DNA of 64,000 nucleotides from Salticus scenicus (GCA_963930645.1 OZ005648.1:273778403-273842402), one strand, 5' to 3'; positions 33,706 through 46,717 are shown, counted from the stretch's first letter. The notes: generated from the sequence alone by a model not told the origin. Program-made: numbers and translations.

Positions 33706-33917
33706 ACGATAAACCTAAAGTTCTAGTGCTATGTTCAATTGAAATCTTGATGACAGCAGAAATAATCATCTTTTAATAAATGGATTTAATAAAGAATACA
33801 AATTTCGCTCCACAGGAAATGAAGTAATACATCTTCTCGTTGGCAGCTTTGCAGAGGCAACCCTATTTCTTTTATATTGTCTTAATAAATATTATCTTTG
33901 CTAAAATGTGTAGCTTT

Positions 33918-34733
33918 TTACTTTCTTCTATATGTATATATAAATTATTGGATTTATGAAATTTTTCGAACTTGATTTTTCGATGGATTTACCCGTTTTG
34001 GGATGTCCTGAACACGATTTGACTGTCTGTCAGAAAATGTCTGTCAGTCTGTCTGTCTGTGAGCGCGTATCACAAATTATGTGGACGCTGTATCTCACGA
34101 ACCAATGAAGGAAATTTAACCAAACTTGGTATTTAGTTGGACCTGACATAAGTTGGTGCTGATAATATTTGGGAACCAATCGCTCAACAAGTGGCGCTAT
34201 GATCTCATTTTTCCTAAATTTTTAACATGGCAGTATAGGACAAAATTTCGTATAAATGTACATAATGGGAGTAATTTTTAACGTGTGATTGTATAATTAA
34301 TATAACTCATTGATAATAGTAGTAGTGTTGATAATAGTAGTAGTGTACTCATTGATAATAGAAAAAATGTTTGTGCATGTGGGAGCACCGCTTCACCCCT
34401 GGAGGGAAAGTATCTCACGGGGGGTATAAATTTTCAATGTGGATATCTTTCGAAAGATCTGTGCCATAGATCTGTAATAACTTATAACAAAATTATTGAA
34501 TTTTTTTTTTTTTTTTTTTTTTACAAAAAAAAAAAAAAAAAAAAAAATTGCATTTCTTATTATGTTTTGGCACAAAACACACTTTCTTTCGGCGTTTAGT
34601 GTTGTAATTCTGTCAGATAAAAATCGTCTGCATTTATCATGGAAAATATTTTTAATAAATAATTTCTACTGTATGAATTTGTATAAAATTATATAGAAGA
34701 AAGTCTTGTGGTGTGGTGGTCACAACATACTAG
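33918..34733 (+). mobile_element. Helentron-type element, copy D
   Basis: 816 bp with the family TTACTTTCTTCTATATG start, a GTCTGTCT tract near 34040-34065, and a 3' end with ATATAGAAGAAAGT followed by a hairpin and CATACTAG. It is more diverged than copies A and B. The 3' hairpin carries an extra GTGTG insertion, and a GATAATAGTAGTAGTG segment is duplicated near 34310. Confidence 0.75.
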
Positions 34734-36283
34734 TTTTAGTTGTTGCTTGGATTATTAGTTCCCAGTATTATGGTCAGTCATTTGATCTCTCTCCTCCGCC
34801 ATTGTAGTTTTATTGGCAAATGAATGCTACGAAATCCTTCTAGCGTTTGGTTATAGCAAATTTATAATTTCACTATAGCATAACGAAAGCAAAAGACCTT
34901 GTTCTTAATATATACATATATATATATATATGCTACTTGTTGATAATATATTTTTTTAATACAAACAATTATTTTGGTCGTTTCAGTTTTAAACTTAAAT
35001 TTTGTATTAACTGACTTATTTTTGAGCAAGTTTTTCATCCTCCCTCCCCCCCCCTCCTTTTAATTGAAAAGTCGAAGTCATATCATGATAAACATAAATT
35101 TTGAAAAGTAAAATCACTGAATCGCAAACAAAGTGCTTAATTTTTTTAAATTGCTCATGCTGTTTCTATCAAGATTAATCTTGACAAATTTTAGGGAAGA
35201 GATTACGTATCGCTTTAATGTATTTTCGAAAAGTAGAAAAAAAAAATGGTTTAAAACTGTAAATAGATAAATATGTCTACCTGATATGACCTCAAATGTG
35301 AGTGAAACTGCTTGATAAATTATAATAAAAAATCGAACAATCACTGTTAAATAATATACACAGACCATAAATTACATTATTGTATCTTAATTATATAAAT
35401 CTTAATGATTTTTATGAATCTCGCATGTTTGTATATATCTTTGTCCTCCTTAAAAGAAAAAAGCATTAAAAATTATCTAAATAGATAAATAAATGTCTAG
35501 TTGTATGATAATCTGAAAAACGTGTGAATCTGCTTGATAAATTTTCGAGAAAAAATCGAAAAATCACAGACAAATGACATATATTGGCCAAACACTTACG
35601 AAAATTTCATTGAATCAGTAATCTTTTGTTTACTTGACAGACGATGATGCGATAAAGCTTGTGTTTTTATCTCTTTCTGATACGTCGAGCAGTCAAATTT
35701 ACAAAAATATTTAATATTAGTCTATGATTTCTTTTCGAGAAATTTTTACCTGAAACATAGTTCAATGATTGAATACAAAATAAAGCATTTTCCCAGGCAA
35801 ACTTGCATGGCCTCCTTTTTCCCATGGTGTCGAAACGAAAAAAGAATTATCAGAAGTGCTCTTCATGGAAGATGATAACTGACTAATTTTATTCAGAATA
35901 TTTAGATAAAATGATATGTTCTATAGTCGTAAAAAAAATGATAAAGCATGAACCTCGGAAAAGGTTTCTTAACTGTCATGACAAGCATTTTTAAGAAGAT
36001 GCTGCATTAGGCTAATACATTTTTTAAAAGACTACTAAATAATAGTTATTAAAATATATATAATTAAAAAATATAACATTTTAAAAAAATGGACTTCCAA
36101 GATTGTGCAACTATTTATATACAGGATGTCCAAATGCTCTTATTGTCCAATGGCTAATTCCTCGACCATTAGTTACAAAAGTATACTTTCAGTTGCAAAA
36201 ACGCGTTTTGAAGTTTAAAATTAACACCATGAAAACTTTTTGCGGAAGGTTTCACACACTGTGTTGCTCAAAGTAACACCTAT
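34734..36283. other. AT-rich spacer with a weak duplicated segment
   Basis: 35250-35360 and 35473-35590 are diverged direct copies (shared CTGCTTGATAAATT and AAAAATCGAA). Otherwise I see only AT-rich DNA with short frames that match nothing. Confidence 0.5.
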
Positions 36284-37467
36284 AGTAGGTGATCAAATTA
36301 TTAGAAACTTTCTTTGCTTTCACATTTTTTCGATTTCCGAAAAAAAAAAAAAAAAAAAAAAAATAATAATGTAATAGCCTTGAATTTCAGGCATACAAAG
36401 AACATTTAAAAACTCACATTTTCCACTATCGATTTAATCCAGTGTGTAATTAGGGGACCAACCACAAATTGAATAAAACCGCAAATATTTTAGCTCACCC
36501 TATATCATAAAAAGCTACAAATGACTTGTAACTCTAACACATTGTTACACATATTATGTACAATAGTTGTATGTATATATATTATTATTATTGTTGTTAT
36601 TGCTGTTGTTAGTATTATTTTGCTTACTTATTTATTTATTGTGGGAATCTCACCTAAAAAAAATCTTCAAAAAAAAAAAAAAAAAAAACTATAAAAATGA
36701 AGAAAAAATGCAAAAAAATGCAGATAATCTGAAGGTATTTGGAACAACAATAAGTTTAAGGGAGAAAAAGAAAATATCTGCAAATTTTTTGCTTCGAAAC
36801 TGCAGTTATTCTGCAGATTTTATGATTCTTGTTCCAAATACCTTCAAATTGTCGGTATTTTTTTTTTTTTTTTTTAGTTTTCCTGAAGTTTCTTTTTTTT
36901 AGCTGGGATTGCAAAATTATTTAGGCAGATATATTTTTGTTTTTCAAAAATTATTAATTTTTTTTGGCAAGTTTTTTGTTTATAACCAGAAACGGGTTTC
37001 AATAAAATTTTACGAAACTTACAAAATTAAATTTTTACGAAAAATCGCTTATAGGCTTGTAACTCTGACAAATTTTTTATTTATTTACTAAGATTTGTGA
37101 GTTCATAGGGGGTTTTTCACAAAAAAGAACTTTTGCAACGTGGTTGAAATAATTGGATCTTCAAAAATTTGCGGCATGTGAAAAGCCTCCCATAAATTTC
37201 AATTCTGGAAAATACCTCAAATCTAACTCGTTCTTCTCTATTGAAACGAACTTTTGACAAAAGTTGCCACTACATCTAGCTTTCAACCTATGTAATAAAA
37301 CTTTTTCTATTTTTCGCGCATGCGCAGTAAAAAAAAAATATTTACTGTAAATCTCAACGGATATTACATGTGTGAATTGTATGTTTCAGAATAGTGTTTC
37401 TCTAATGTTTTGTCAATTTTTCTGAAATTTTTGTAAAATTACATGGAAATCCGTCCTATTTATAAGC

Positions 37468-37504
<37 letters not shown>

Positions 37505-37535
37505 GCCTAAATATGCAATTCCCCTCCCCCCCCCC

Positions 37536-37591
<56 letters not shown>

Positions 37592-37855
37592 ACATAGTAT
37601 GGGCAACGATGTGTTAAAGTTACGAATCATTTGTAGTTTTTTATGATACAGGGTGATCCAAAATACTTACTCTTTTCTTCAATTTATAGTTGGTCCTTTA
37701 ATAGTACTTTGGACTAAATCGATAGTGGAAAACGTGGAGTATTTAAATGTTCTTTGCATGCCTGAAGTTTCAGGTACCTTCGTTTAGTATTTTTTTAGGA
37801 AATCGAAAAAATTTCAAAATAAAAAAGTTTCTAATAATTTGATCACCCACTGTGC
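36284..37855. mobile_element. Tc1/mariner-type element with ~270-bp inverted repeats
   Basis: 36284-36555 and 37590-37855 are long imperfect inverted repeats starting AGTRGGTGATCAAATTATTAG, the style of Tc1-like ends. The spacer (~1 kb) has no transposase. It contains two (AT)n tracts (about 37471-37502 and 37550-37588), a C-run and an internal inverted pair, GGTATTTGGAACAA / TTGTTCCAAATACC. The 111-codon frame at 36567 is low complexity. Confidence 0.7.
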
Positions 37856-38526
37856 AATTGCGCCGTATTTTTACAGTGTGCTGTAAAATAAATTTTCTGT
37901 GTTTTTTACACCCTTTTTATAAATAAAGAACACATGTGTCCTAAAATATTCAAAACTAATCGCCGACCCTATAATTTCAATGATTGCTGTCTGGAAAATT
38001 GGATAAATATATCGCCCATCTAAAAAAAAAATAACAATTCACAATTTTTTATACGCCTATGAGAACTTGACCCTTAACCCTTTCATGCTCAATGTCCTCG
38101 CTACTAGAACGCAATTATTATGTATCAACAGCAAAAATTCATCACGGAATTTTTCTTTTTAAATTTTACTTTTGTAACTTAGTAGAAAAAATCTTTTTTT
38201 TTTTTGTTGTTAATTCTGGTAGCAGTTTAATTTGAATGAACGGATTTACCTTGCGCCTCAAACGGTTAACCGGAATTTAAGCTCAGTGACTTCTGCTTCA
38301 GAAGATTGCCCCCTGTCGATTGAACTAATGACTAGCAATGGATTATAATGACCATTACAATAATAGTTAAAGCCAGGATCGACGCTCATTGGTAAATAAG
38401 CTATGTGGTTTCCAAGTAATTTCTGTTAAATCTTGCAAAGTCTACGAAATTTTGGTTTTGATATACCGTAATCTAGATTCTTTAAGTTAGATTTATTAAA
38501 TGTTTCTAAATACAGAGTATTTCAAA

Positions 38527-38700
38527 AAGTTTTTAACAGGGATGGAATTTTCCGTCTTTTTTAATGAAAAAGAAATCCTACATTTACACCGGAATAAATT
38601 TCTCATTTAAATACATTTATATTAAGACACAAATAATAAGGTACAATAAGTGTACTTAAGTAAGAAATTTATTCCGGTGCGAATACAGAAATTCATTTTT

Positions 38701-38738
<38 letters not shown>

Positions 38739-38768
38739 GGAAACGTTCATCCTTGTTTAAACACAGTT
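38527..38768. repeat. Foldback MITE, about 240 bp
   Basis: Inverted arms share GTTTAAACAAGGATG-like outer ends, TTCCGT followed by a poly-T tract, and ACACCGGAATAAATTTCT inner ends around a ~60-bp loop. It is non-coding. Confidence 0.65.
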
Positions 38769-38775
38769 TTAAACT

Positions 38776-39470
38776 TTACCCATTAGAGATAAATGGGCAA
38801 TGTAAATTGCAAAAGTGTTCAAAATAAGATTGATAATATTAAGATTCACATTTATTATTAAAAAATTGAAATAAAAAATAGGTATGCAAGTACAAAATTT
38901 ACTTTCAAATTTATCATACATATATATAGTATATATATTCAAATGGTGTTTTAACAAATGAACTCCCATTCTCTTTAAATGTGTGAGTGACTTTGCTTGC
39001 TCAAAAACAAACAAAATAATTTTAGCCATAAATTAAAAAGAATTTCTCGAAATTATTTTTGCGTAGAATCTGTCTTCTCTACTTTCAATGAAAATTAATG
39101 CTCTACAATCAACTCAATTCTAAATGAATGTCGATCTTTCTTCATTTGCTGCAACCAAAAGTGTGTAATTCAAGCGTAATTATATATTCTGAATATTCCA
39201 TATTCTGAATGATACATGAAATGTTATTTCATGAATAAAATTCATGATTTTATACATTGTTTTTGAAAAATATTTAGGACTTTTGGTTAATAGAAAAGTA
39301 AAATATCAACTTTAAAAATTATTTTTTATAAATATAACAAACATTTTAGAAGCAACTGACAAAGTAGTACAGTTACTGAAGCAAAATAATTAGTAGTAAT
39401 AAAAAACTAAATATAAGTAGTGCAATTTCTTTTTACATCACTTTTTAAAGAAATATATAAATTATTACGG

Positions 39471-39505
<35 letters not shown>

Positions 39506-42500
39506 GTTATTTTATTTAATGTATAAATTTATGTAAATGTAAGGGTATGTTATGTTTTTATTTTATTCATTAAAACTAATATATTAAAATACGTGTAAAC
39601 GTTTCAAAAACTAGTTATAACGTTTTAATTTTAATTAAAAAATATATATATGCATTGGGAATCATTCCCACCGGGAATTTGTTTTTCATATTGTTTTTTG
39701 AACTTACAGTTATTCAATAAATTCCGCGGCTTATCTGTGTAGAAAATTTTAATTACTTTTCTAAATGTCTTGATTTATCTAGAATTCATCTGTAAACTTC
39801 TAAAATGTCTCCTTAGCATACAGGATCTATTTTTAATAATTTTTCCTAATATTAAATAAAAATTGATATTTTATGGAAGTTCATTATAGATTCCTATAAT
39901 TTTATTCTATAGATAAAAGAAATAAAATGAATAAATAATGATTCACCTCGTTTCAGTATGATTAAGATTAAGTATAAAATCGTAGTTTTGAGTTAGCGTG
40001 CTCACATTCCCCGGGGATGACATGAATTCGATTCTGGCAGATATAAAATGATTTTTTTCTTCTTCTTTCGACTTTTTTTTTTTTTTTTTTTTTTTTTTGA
40101 GCAACTAATAGTTGTAAATCAAATGTCGTTCGATTTTATTTGAAAGTAAATGGACCATATTCCCACTTTGGGTTCGAGACTACAAGATTATCAGCTAGGT
40201 AGGCAAACAATCCTCAACTCTACCATAGTAAAGCATTGTGGCTTGCAAATTTTTATCTTGCAATATTATTTATAAGAGTGACAGTTTATATGAAATTGAA
40301 GTAAGAGTGATATAGTGATACCTTTGTTTTGTTTTTAATCCAGTTTTAGTAATATACTTTAATATTAATCAACATATGCAATATTAAAAGTTGCCATGTG
40401 AACTGTGGCGATGTTAACAAATTTAAATGGATGTTCCATTTAATAAATTCCTTTATTAAAGTGATTGAAATTCTAATTATTTAAGTTTTGATGTCTATAT
40501 ATATGTGTGTGTGTGTATAAAATGTTCTTATTAATCTTTTATTCATTATATATAATATGTGTGTGTGTGTATACATAAAATGTTCTGCAATTTTACGATA
40601 TGGAATAGTCTTAACTTTATCATTCGATTCAGTTGTTTACATTTCTTTTTTGTTCTTGTTTGAACAGATATCTGATTATTCACTGGAGAAATATTTAGGA
40701 AAATGTTATGCGTAACAATAAAATGGCATCTTGAATCGAATTTGTTTACAAAATATCGGCCACGTGTTCGGCGATTTTATCTACTGTGACGTCACAGGAA
40801 TATTGTCCTCAAACGTTTTAAATTTGAGCTGGCTCACACTCACAGAAGCTCGATGATTCGAAGCAAATTCACTCAGCATGAGAAGTCGTTTTTCAATCCG
40901 ATGAGTGAGTGAAAAACAGCTTAAACTAATAAAACATTCTTGTTTTGTTTTGAGAGACAGACGATATATTTTATTTACTTACAACTGTAATTTAACTGTT
41001 TCAAATATTTATTTTTAAAATAATATTTAAAATTGCATAAGGGTTAAAACTGCATAAAACTGTTGAACTAAAGCGTTGCAAAATCTTTTTTGCGCAAGAT
41101 GCTGAATTCGAAACTCTTTTTAAGTTCTAAACATTATGTTCTGTATAACTGTCTGTTTAAAGTTTTATTGTATCAAAGCAATATATGCATATATAAGACA
41201 TTATAAAAACATTATATAAACTATTTACGCTTTATTTAAGTTTATTTGAGATTTTTCGACACATGTCGTCGTACTTTTGATCTAAAAATTTCCATTATCA
41301 ATTTGTATACGATCCCTATTTAAATCGAAGAAAAAAACCTTTTAAGTTATTAAATAAAACATTAGTTCTTTCAGTTTTTATCTGTATCATAATTCAGTTA
41401 GTTTTAAAGATATAGATATGTAGTTTTTTTAATGGTCTTGTTGGAGGCAAATAAAAACTTTCTAATTAATAAAATTTATCTGGAAGGATCGTATAAAAAT
41501 TTAAAACGTGTAACTTTTTGAAAAGTAACTGGCGGAACGTTTTCTTAGCGTAGTCTTTTTTTTTTTTTTTTTCCAACATTTTTTCCAATTTACATGGTTC
41601 AGAAAAAGATCTTCAAACACGTTTTAATATTTTTGATACTCTGTATATTATCAACAACAAAATGAATAAATAAATAAATAAAAATCCATTGTTTTAAAAC
41701 CTAAATTGCCAGACTTACACAGCTGCGTAAATTTTGAACACTTTTTGTGCCCCTGTCAGTTATATTTAGATTTGGCTTGTTGCATGCTAGGATTTCAAAG
41801 CTGATAGATGGGAAGTGCCGAATTTATATCCAAGTTTTACTCGTCGTCCTAGTCATTCAGAGTTTTCCGTAGAGAAAAATCCCCACAAAAAACAGTCCAT
41901 TTGCCCTAGAACGCTCGTGTAGTCAATTAGCCAGTAACTTACACTGTATGCTCTGGCTAAGTAGACCGGGATAGTTGTGGATTCTGAATTACTACAAACG
42001 TCCATCTCTGAACCTCAGCTTAAAAGAGACAGAAACGATTTAATTGCGGCATTAAACCTTTTGACTTAAGTAACATTTCCGCGCATAAAAATGTCTCATT
42101 TCAGGCAACCATTAAGGGATCGTATGAATGCTGAATTTCAAAGTATTTTGTTTCGTTTTTATCTGCTACTTCTGCTTTTTGTTTAAGAATTACAATTAAT
42201 TATAATTTTGATTTTGTTTATTAGTACAATAGATATTGCCGCCAAAACAAACAAAACTGCTGCAAAGTAATTCAACCTACCTATCTATCTTTTTTTTTTT
42301 TTTTTTTTTTTTTTTGTATACTTTCTATTTTTTCAGCATGAAAAGTGTTCAAACTTTACACAATGATAAGTCGGACCATTCTGATCGAATAACAACGGAA
42401 TTATTTCATTCTACAATGAAATAACGAAGAATTTTTTACTAAGCTCATGGAACTGAAAATCCGTTTAAAACTTAAAATTTCACAGTTTTTAATAGCGTGA

Positions 42501-42566
42501 CTGTTTTTGCTATAACAGGCTTTAAGGCGATTTTTCTTTTTTTTTTTTTTTTTTTTTTTATTGTAG
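38776..42566. other. Long AT-rich region without recognisable genes
   Basis: Contains poly-A/T tracts (39471-39502, 40073-40098, 42291-42315) and a short duplicated (GT)n segment (about 40500-40585). None of the small frames shows a domain or conserved pattern. Probably intronic or intergenic. Confidence 0.5.
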
Positions 42567-43025
42567 TTATACTCCTGCGCAAAAGTTTAGCAAGGTTTTG
42601 AAAAGAATGGTCTTTTTATTTTCAATGTATAAATCACCCACTAAATGAAATATTCCTAAATTTAGAAGATGTAAAGAACAGAATTATCATCATTTTTTTC
42701 AGTGAAGACTGGATTACCATAATAGATGGGGGACTGACAACAAATTGAGAAACATATATAATGTTTGCCATCACCTTATATCGTTAAAAAAGTTAAATGA
42801 TCTGTAATTGTAGGGAATTTTAATGCACACCCTATACAACTTTTTATTGCATTTGTGTGATTATATCATGTCCAGATAATAGAGTCATAAGAATTCATTT
42901 AAGAACTTGTAAAAAAATTCAGCGGGATTCTTTTATATATATAATATGCAGAATTTTCAACACCATTTTCAGGTAAATAAAAAAATTAACTTTAAAAATA
43001 GCATTTCACAATCTTGCGAAATTAA

Positions 43026-43260
43026 CACGTTAATCGCCATGTCAGTCATATGTGCCTGACGCATTTTTAACACGCATTTTTAACTAGGAAATAACCCTAA
43101 AAGGAATATTATATACGCCGAGTAATTATTAACACGTTAATCGCCATGTCAGTCATATGTGCCTGACGCATTTTTAACACGCATTTTTAACTAAATTGTC
43201 TAATAAAGTTACCATGGCCCATGTGAAATTTTTTCTGATATTATCGTGGCGATTAACGTG
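43026..43260. mobile_element. PiggyBac-type MITE with duplicated left end
   Basis: TTAA flanks it (43022-43025 and 43261-43264). The ends are inverted repeats CACGTTAATCGCCA / TGGCGATTAACGTG. The left end is present twice: a second copy, also preceded by TTAA, starts at 43133, and about 60 bp including TGTCAGTCATATGTGCCTGA is the same in both. Either a MITE inserted in a relative or a partial tandem duplication explains this. Confidence 0.75.
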
Positions 43261-43744
43261 TTAATGTATTTGTGTAAAAATTGGTCTAACTGCGCATGTG
43301 CGAACGATTTTTTTTTTTTTTTTCCCATAATTTGTAAACCAAATGTGCGAGCTAACTCATACTAAAATTTCTATGAACTTTTGAAATATTCAGAAAGTTA
43401 TACAAAAAATACTATTTTGTTATCAAAATTGATTTTTTAAAAGGAATATTCACAAACAGCTGTTTTTATTTTTAACCAATAGACAATTATAATTGAATGA
43501 ATAAAGACGCATTAATGTTCGTAATACACATACATATTTATAAATGAAGAAAAGTATGCGATGTATATTGTAATAAATATTAATTTATACATTACAACAC
43601 AAAACTTTTTATGAAATTTCTCAAATTTATAATTTTTAGATAAATATTTGTCAATTATTTAATTTAATATGCTGCAATTTGAAAACAGCTATTTGAAAAT
43701 ATCCCCTTAAGAAAAAGAAAAAAAAATACAGTAATAGAAAAATA

Positions 43745-44170
43745 CCTTACAAGGAAACATTCAAAAGGTGACATCTTCAAAAAGTATTGAAAAAAATATA
43801 TGTGATTCTACTCTTCATAAAACACCAGAAAATGAAAAAATTATAGGCTGAAATTAATTACAGCGACCACAAAAAATTATCAAAATTAAGCATATTTGGC
43901 GATTTCACACTGCTGGGCGATTGATTTTGAGTACTTGGCTGAAAAGAAAAACACGGTTCTGTTCGTACACGGCAATCTCGGTACTAGCAAACGTATCGCC
44001 TAACGGCGCTAAATCGCCGAATATGCTTAATTTTGATCATTTTTTGTGGCCGCTGTAATTAATTTCAGCCGATAATTATTTCATTTTCTGGTGTATTATG
44101 AAGAGTAGAATCACATGTATTTTTTTCAATACTTTTTGAAGATGACACCTTTTGAATGTTTCCTTGTTAG
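43745..44170. mobile_element. Foldback MITE, 426 bp
   Basis: Arms of about 180 bp are near-perfect inverted repeats (TTACAAGGAAACATTCAAAA, ATTACAGCGACCAC, TTTGGCGATTT), separated by a ~60-bp loop. TA lies outside both ends (43743-43744 and 44171-44172). It is the compact form of the family seen at 12545-13571. Confidence 0.85.
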
Positions 44171-44331
44171 TATTTTGTGTGTATCTTTCTTGACTTTTAA
44201 CTTACTTGTCACAGCTTTCAGTACAGTTGTGGGTTTTTACGTCATATTACAGCTACGCAAGAGTATGAATTAACTTGTAATTAAGTATGAATTAACTTGT
44301 AGCTTTGGCAAAAAAATTATGGCTTAAAAAA

Positions 44332-44365
<34 letters not shown>

Positions 44366-44843
44366 CTTTCGCAACATGAACAGTTGAAACAAATTTTATA
44401 CAAATGCCCATATTTCGTAAGATATTTACAATTATTTATTTTATTTATTTTATTTTTACTTTTTTACAATTGCAGTATATTATTTCTTAAGTCCTTTATC
44501 AATGCATCTGAAAATAGCGTTAAATTTCGTTGAACACTGCATATTATAAATAACAGTCCTACTAAATTTTTTACAAGTTTCTAAATAAATACTTATAACT
44601 GTTATTTGACACACGACATTGTCACACAAATGCGTCGAAAATTTTCACTGGGTCAATATTAATATTTACTACAATTACAGATCATTTCACTTATGTAATG
44701 ATACAGGATGATCTCACTGTATATTTTTCTCAATTTGTTGTTGGTCCTCTTAATTATTGTGGTAAACCAACTTCACTGAAAGGAGGAGTATGATTATACT
44801 CTGTACACTTCCAAAGTTTAAAAATAATTCAGTAAGTATGCAA

Positions 44844-44885
44844 TTTTTTTTTTTTTTTTTTTTTTTTGGGGGGGGGGGGGGGGGG
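44844..44885 (+). repeat. T24-G18 homopolymer junction
   Basis: A run of 24 T is followed directly by 18 G, inside the right arm of the Tc1-type element. The G-run could form intramolecular G-quadruplex structure. Run lengths may be affected by sequencing error. Confidence 0.9.
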
Positions 44886-45279
44886 TCGTTTGCTATACTT
44901 TTGAGCAGAAATGTATCTGCAAACGTGCAAATAACGGTTAAAGATATAGATATTGATCTCCGATAGCAATGAACTCTCCCTCTGTGCCTGTATGTGCATT
45001 TACATATAAAATCAAGTTAATTAAAAATTTTTAAAGCGTTTTCTTTTATTTTGTATTTACAAATTGGATATTGAAGGGGAATATAGAGGTACAAAAGTAA
45101 GTTTACAGTATAAAAGGTATTAGTTAATTTGTTATAATATATTTTGAATGCATTATTTTTCTAATGTATTCAGTTCTAAAGAATTAATAACAATAAAATC
45201 TATGCCAAAGAGTTCTTTGCAGAAATGTGCAAATACTGAAGGCCAGACCCAACTGCAACCCCAAGAAATGCATCCCTAA

Positions 45280-45570
45280 TAATTTTACACTTTTGAAAGT
45301 ATTCGCAATCAACTCCTCTCAACAATAAACTTAATAAAATCAATTTCAAGGCTCTAAATAATTTTTTTAATTTCTGCCCCCCCCCCAATCTGCCCCCTTA
45401 GTAATTTTACACATTCAAAAATTTCTTCAATCGATTCCTGGGCTCTAAAATACCAGTAATACTAATTTTAAACGATCTAAGTCCGTTTCTACATTTTTTA
45501 GTGTTCGCCCCCCCCCCCTCGTCTACACTCCCTAATAATGTAACTCTTTCGGAAGTATAAATAGTCGATT
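45280..45570 (-). repeat. Inverse-orientation copy of the G-rich ~140-bp repeat
   Basis: C-runs and CCTAATAATTTTACAC motifs repeat about every 110-135 bp. They are the reverse complement of the units at 20720-20979 and 27196-27480. Confidence 0.65.
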
Positions 45571-45751
45571 CCCCATTTTAAAAACATCTCAGTACGAAAT
45601 TTCAACGGCGTATCATAATTTAAAGTACTGCAAATTAAAAAAGAAAATTTAGAAATTTTCATTTATGAATTCATCAACCGTGAATATTTATTTAAATCAA
45701 ATTGGAGTGTAAAGGTTGATATATTTATTTATTACCAACTATGCGAAAAAA

Positions 45752-45823
45752 TACCAGAGTCGGAAATCGAACCCGGGCACCTCCGCTTAACGCACGGATG
45801 CTCTACCACTGAGCTACCCTGGC
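45752..45823 (-). tRNA. tRNA-like gene, copy 1 (anticodon GTT predicted)
   Basis: 72 nt, foldable as a cloverleaf with A box TAGCTCAGTGG and B box GGTTCGATTTC. T-stem substitutions relative to copies 2 and 3 weaken pairing. See copy 2 for the fold. Confidence 0.6.
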
Positions 45824-46049
45824 TGACAACCAGCTAGGCACTTCTCGCATAATATTCGTTGGCAAAGTCACCGAGTCTGCAAACGCAGATATATCAAGTG
45901 AGACAATAATAATCGTAGCACAACTCCATAGACCACGAAATTTCAATTTAGAAATTTTTATTCATGAATTCATCAACCGTGAATATTTATTTAAATCGAA
46001 TTGGAGTGTAAAGGTTGATATTTTTATTTATTACCAACTATGCGAAAAA

Positions 46050-46121
46050 TACCAGAGCCGGGAATCGAACCCGGGCACCTCCGCTTAACGCACGGATGCT
46101 CTACCACTGAGCTACCCTGGC
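46050..46121 (-). tRNA. tRNA-like gene, copy 2 (anticodon GTT, Asn-type, predicted)
   Basis: 72 nt with full cloverleaf pairing. The acceptor stem is GCCAGGG with CTCTGGT, the D stem GCTC/GAGC, the anticodon stem TCCGT/GCGGA and the T stem CCGGG/CCCGG. Both internal RNA polymerase III promoter boxes are canonical (TAGCTCAGTGG and GGTTCGATTCC). A T5 run follows the 3' end directly, as a Pol III terminator would. The anticodon loop GCGTTAA centres on GTT but has C where nearly all tRNAs carry U33. It may therefore be a tRNA-derived repeat and not a working tRNA. Confidence 0.7.
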
Positions 46122-46347
46122 TGACAACCAGCTAGGCACTTCTCGCATAATATTCGTTGGCAAAGTCACCGAGTCTGCAAACGCAGATATATCAAGTGAG
46201 ACAATAATAATCGTAGCACAACTCCATAGACCACGAAATTTCAATTTAGAAATTTTTATTCATGAATTCATCAACCGTGAATATTTATATAAATCGAATT
46301 GGAGTGTAAAGGTTGATATTTTTATTTATTACCAACTATGCGAAAAA

Positions 46348-46419
46348 TACCAGAGCCGGGAATCGAACCCGGGCACCTCCGCTTAACGCACGGATGCTCT
46401 ACCACTGAGCTACCCTGGC
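46348..46419 (-). tRNA. tRNA-like gene, copy 3 (anticodon GTT predicted)
   Basis: Same 72-nt sequence as copy 2 with intact promoter boxes and a T5 terminator; 298 bp from its neighbour. Confidence 0.7.
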
Positions 46420-46645
46420 TGACAACCAGCTAGGCACTTCTCGCATAATATTCGTTGGCAAAGTCACCGAGTCTGCAAACGCAGATATATCAAGTGAGAC
46501 AATAATAATCGTAGCACAACTCCATAGACCACGAAATTTCAATTTGGAAATTTTTATTCATGAATTCATCAACCGTGAATATTTATATAAATCGAATTGG
46601 AGTGTAAAGGTTGATATTTTTATTTATTACCAACTATGCGAAAAA

Positions 46646-46717
46646 TACCAGAGCCGGGAATCGAACCCGGGCACCTCCGCTTAACGCACGGATGCTCTAC
46701 CACTGTGCTACCCTGGC
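46646..46717 (-). tRNA. tRNA-like gene, copy 4, D-stem change
   Basis: As copy 2, but one base in the D stem (GCAC for GCTC) breaks a pair and alters the A box. Probably a pseudo-copy. Confidence 0.55.

Larger units (their letters stand above)
42567..44915. mobile_element. Tc1/mariner-type inverted-repeat element hosting two MITEs
   Basis: 42567-42840 and 44660-44915 are imperfect inverted repeats with ends of the type GCTCAAAAGTTTAGCAA. Inner motifs are shared with the element at 36284-37855 (GACCAACAACAAATTGAG). No transposase is present. A TTAA MITE (43026-43260) and a foldback MITE (43745-44170) are inserted between the arms. Confidence 0.65.

Noticed and set aside
36567..36902. 111-codon frame rich in L, K and F
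   Set aside because: Composed of homopolymer and microsatellite runs.
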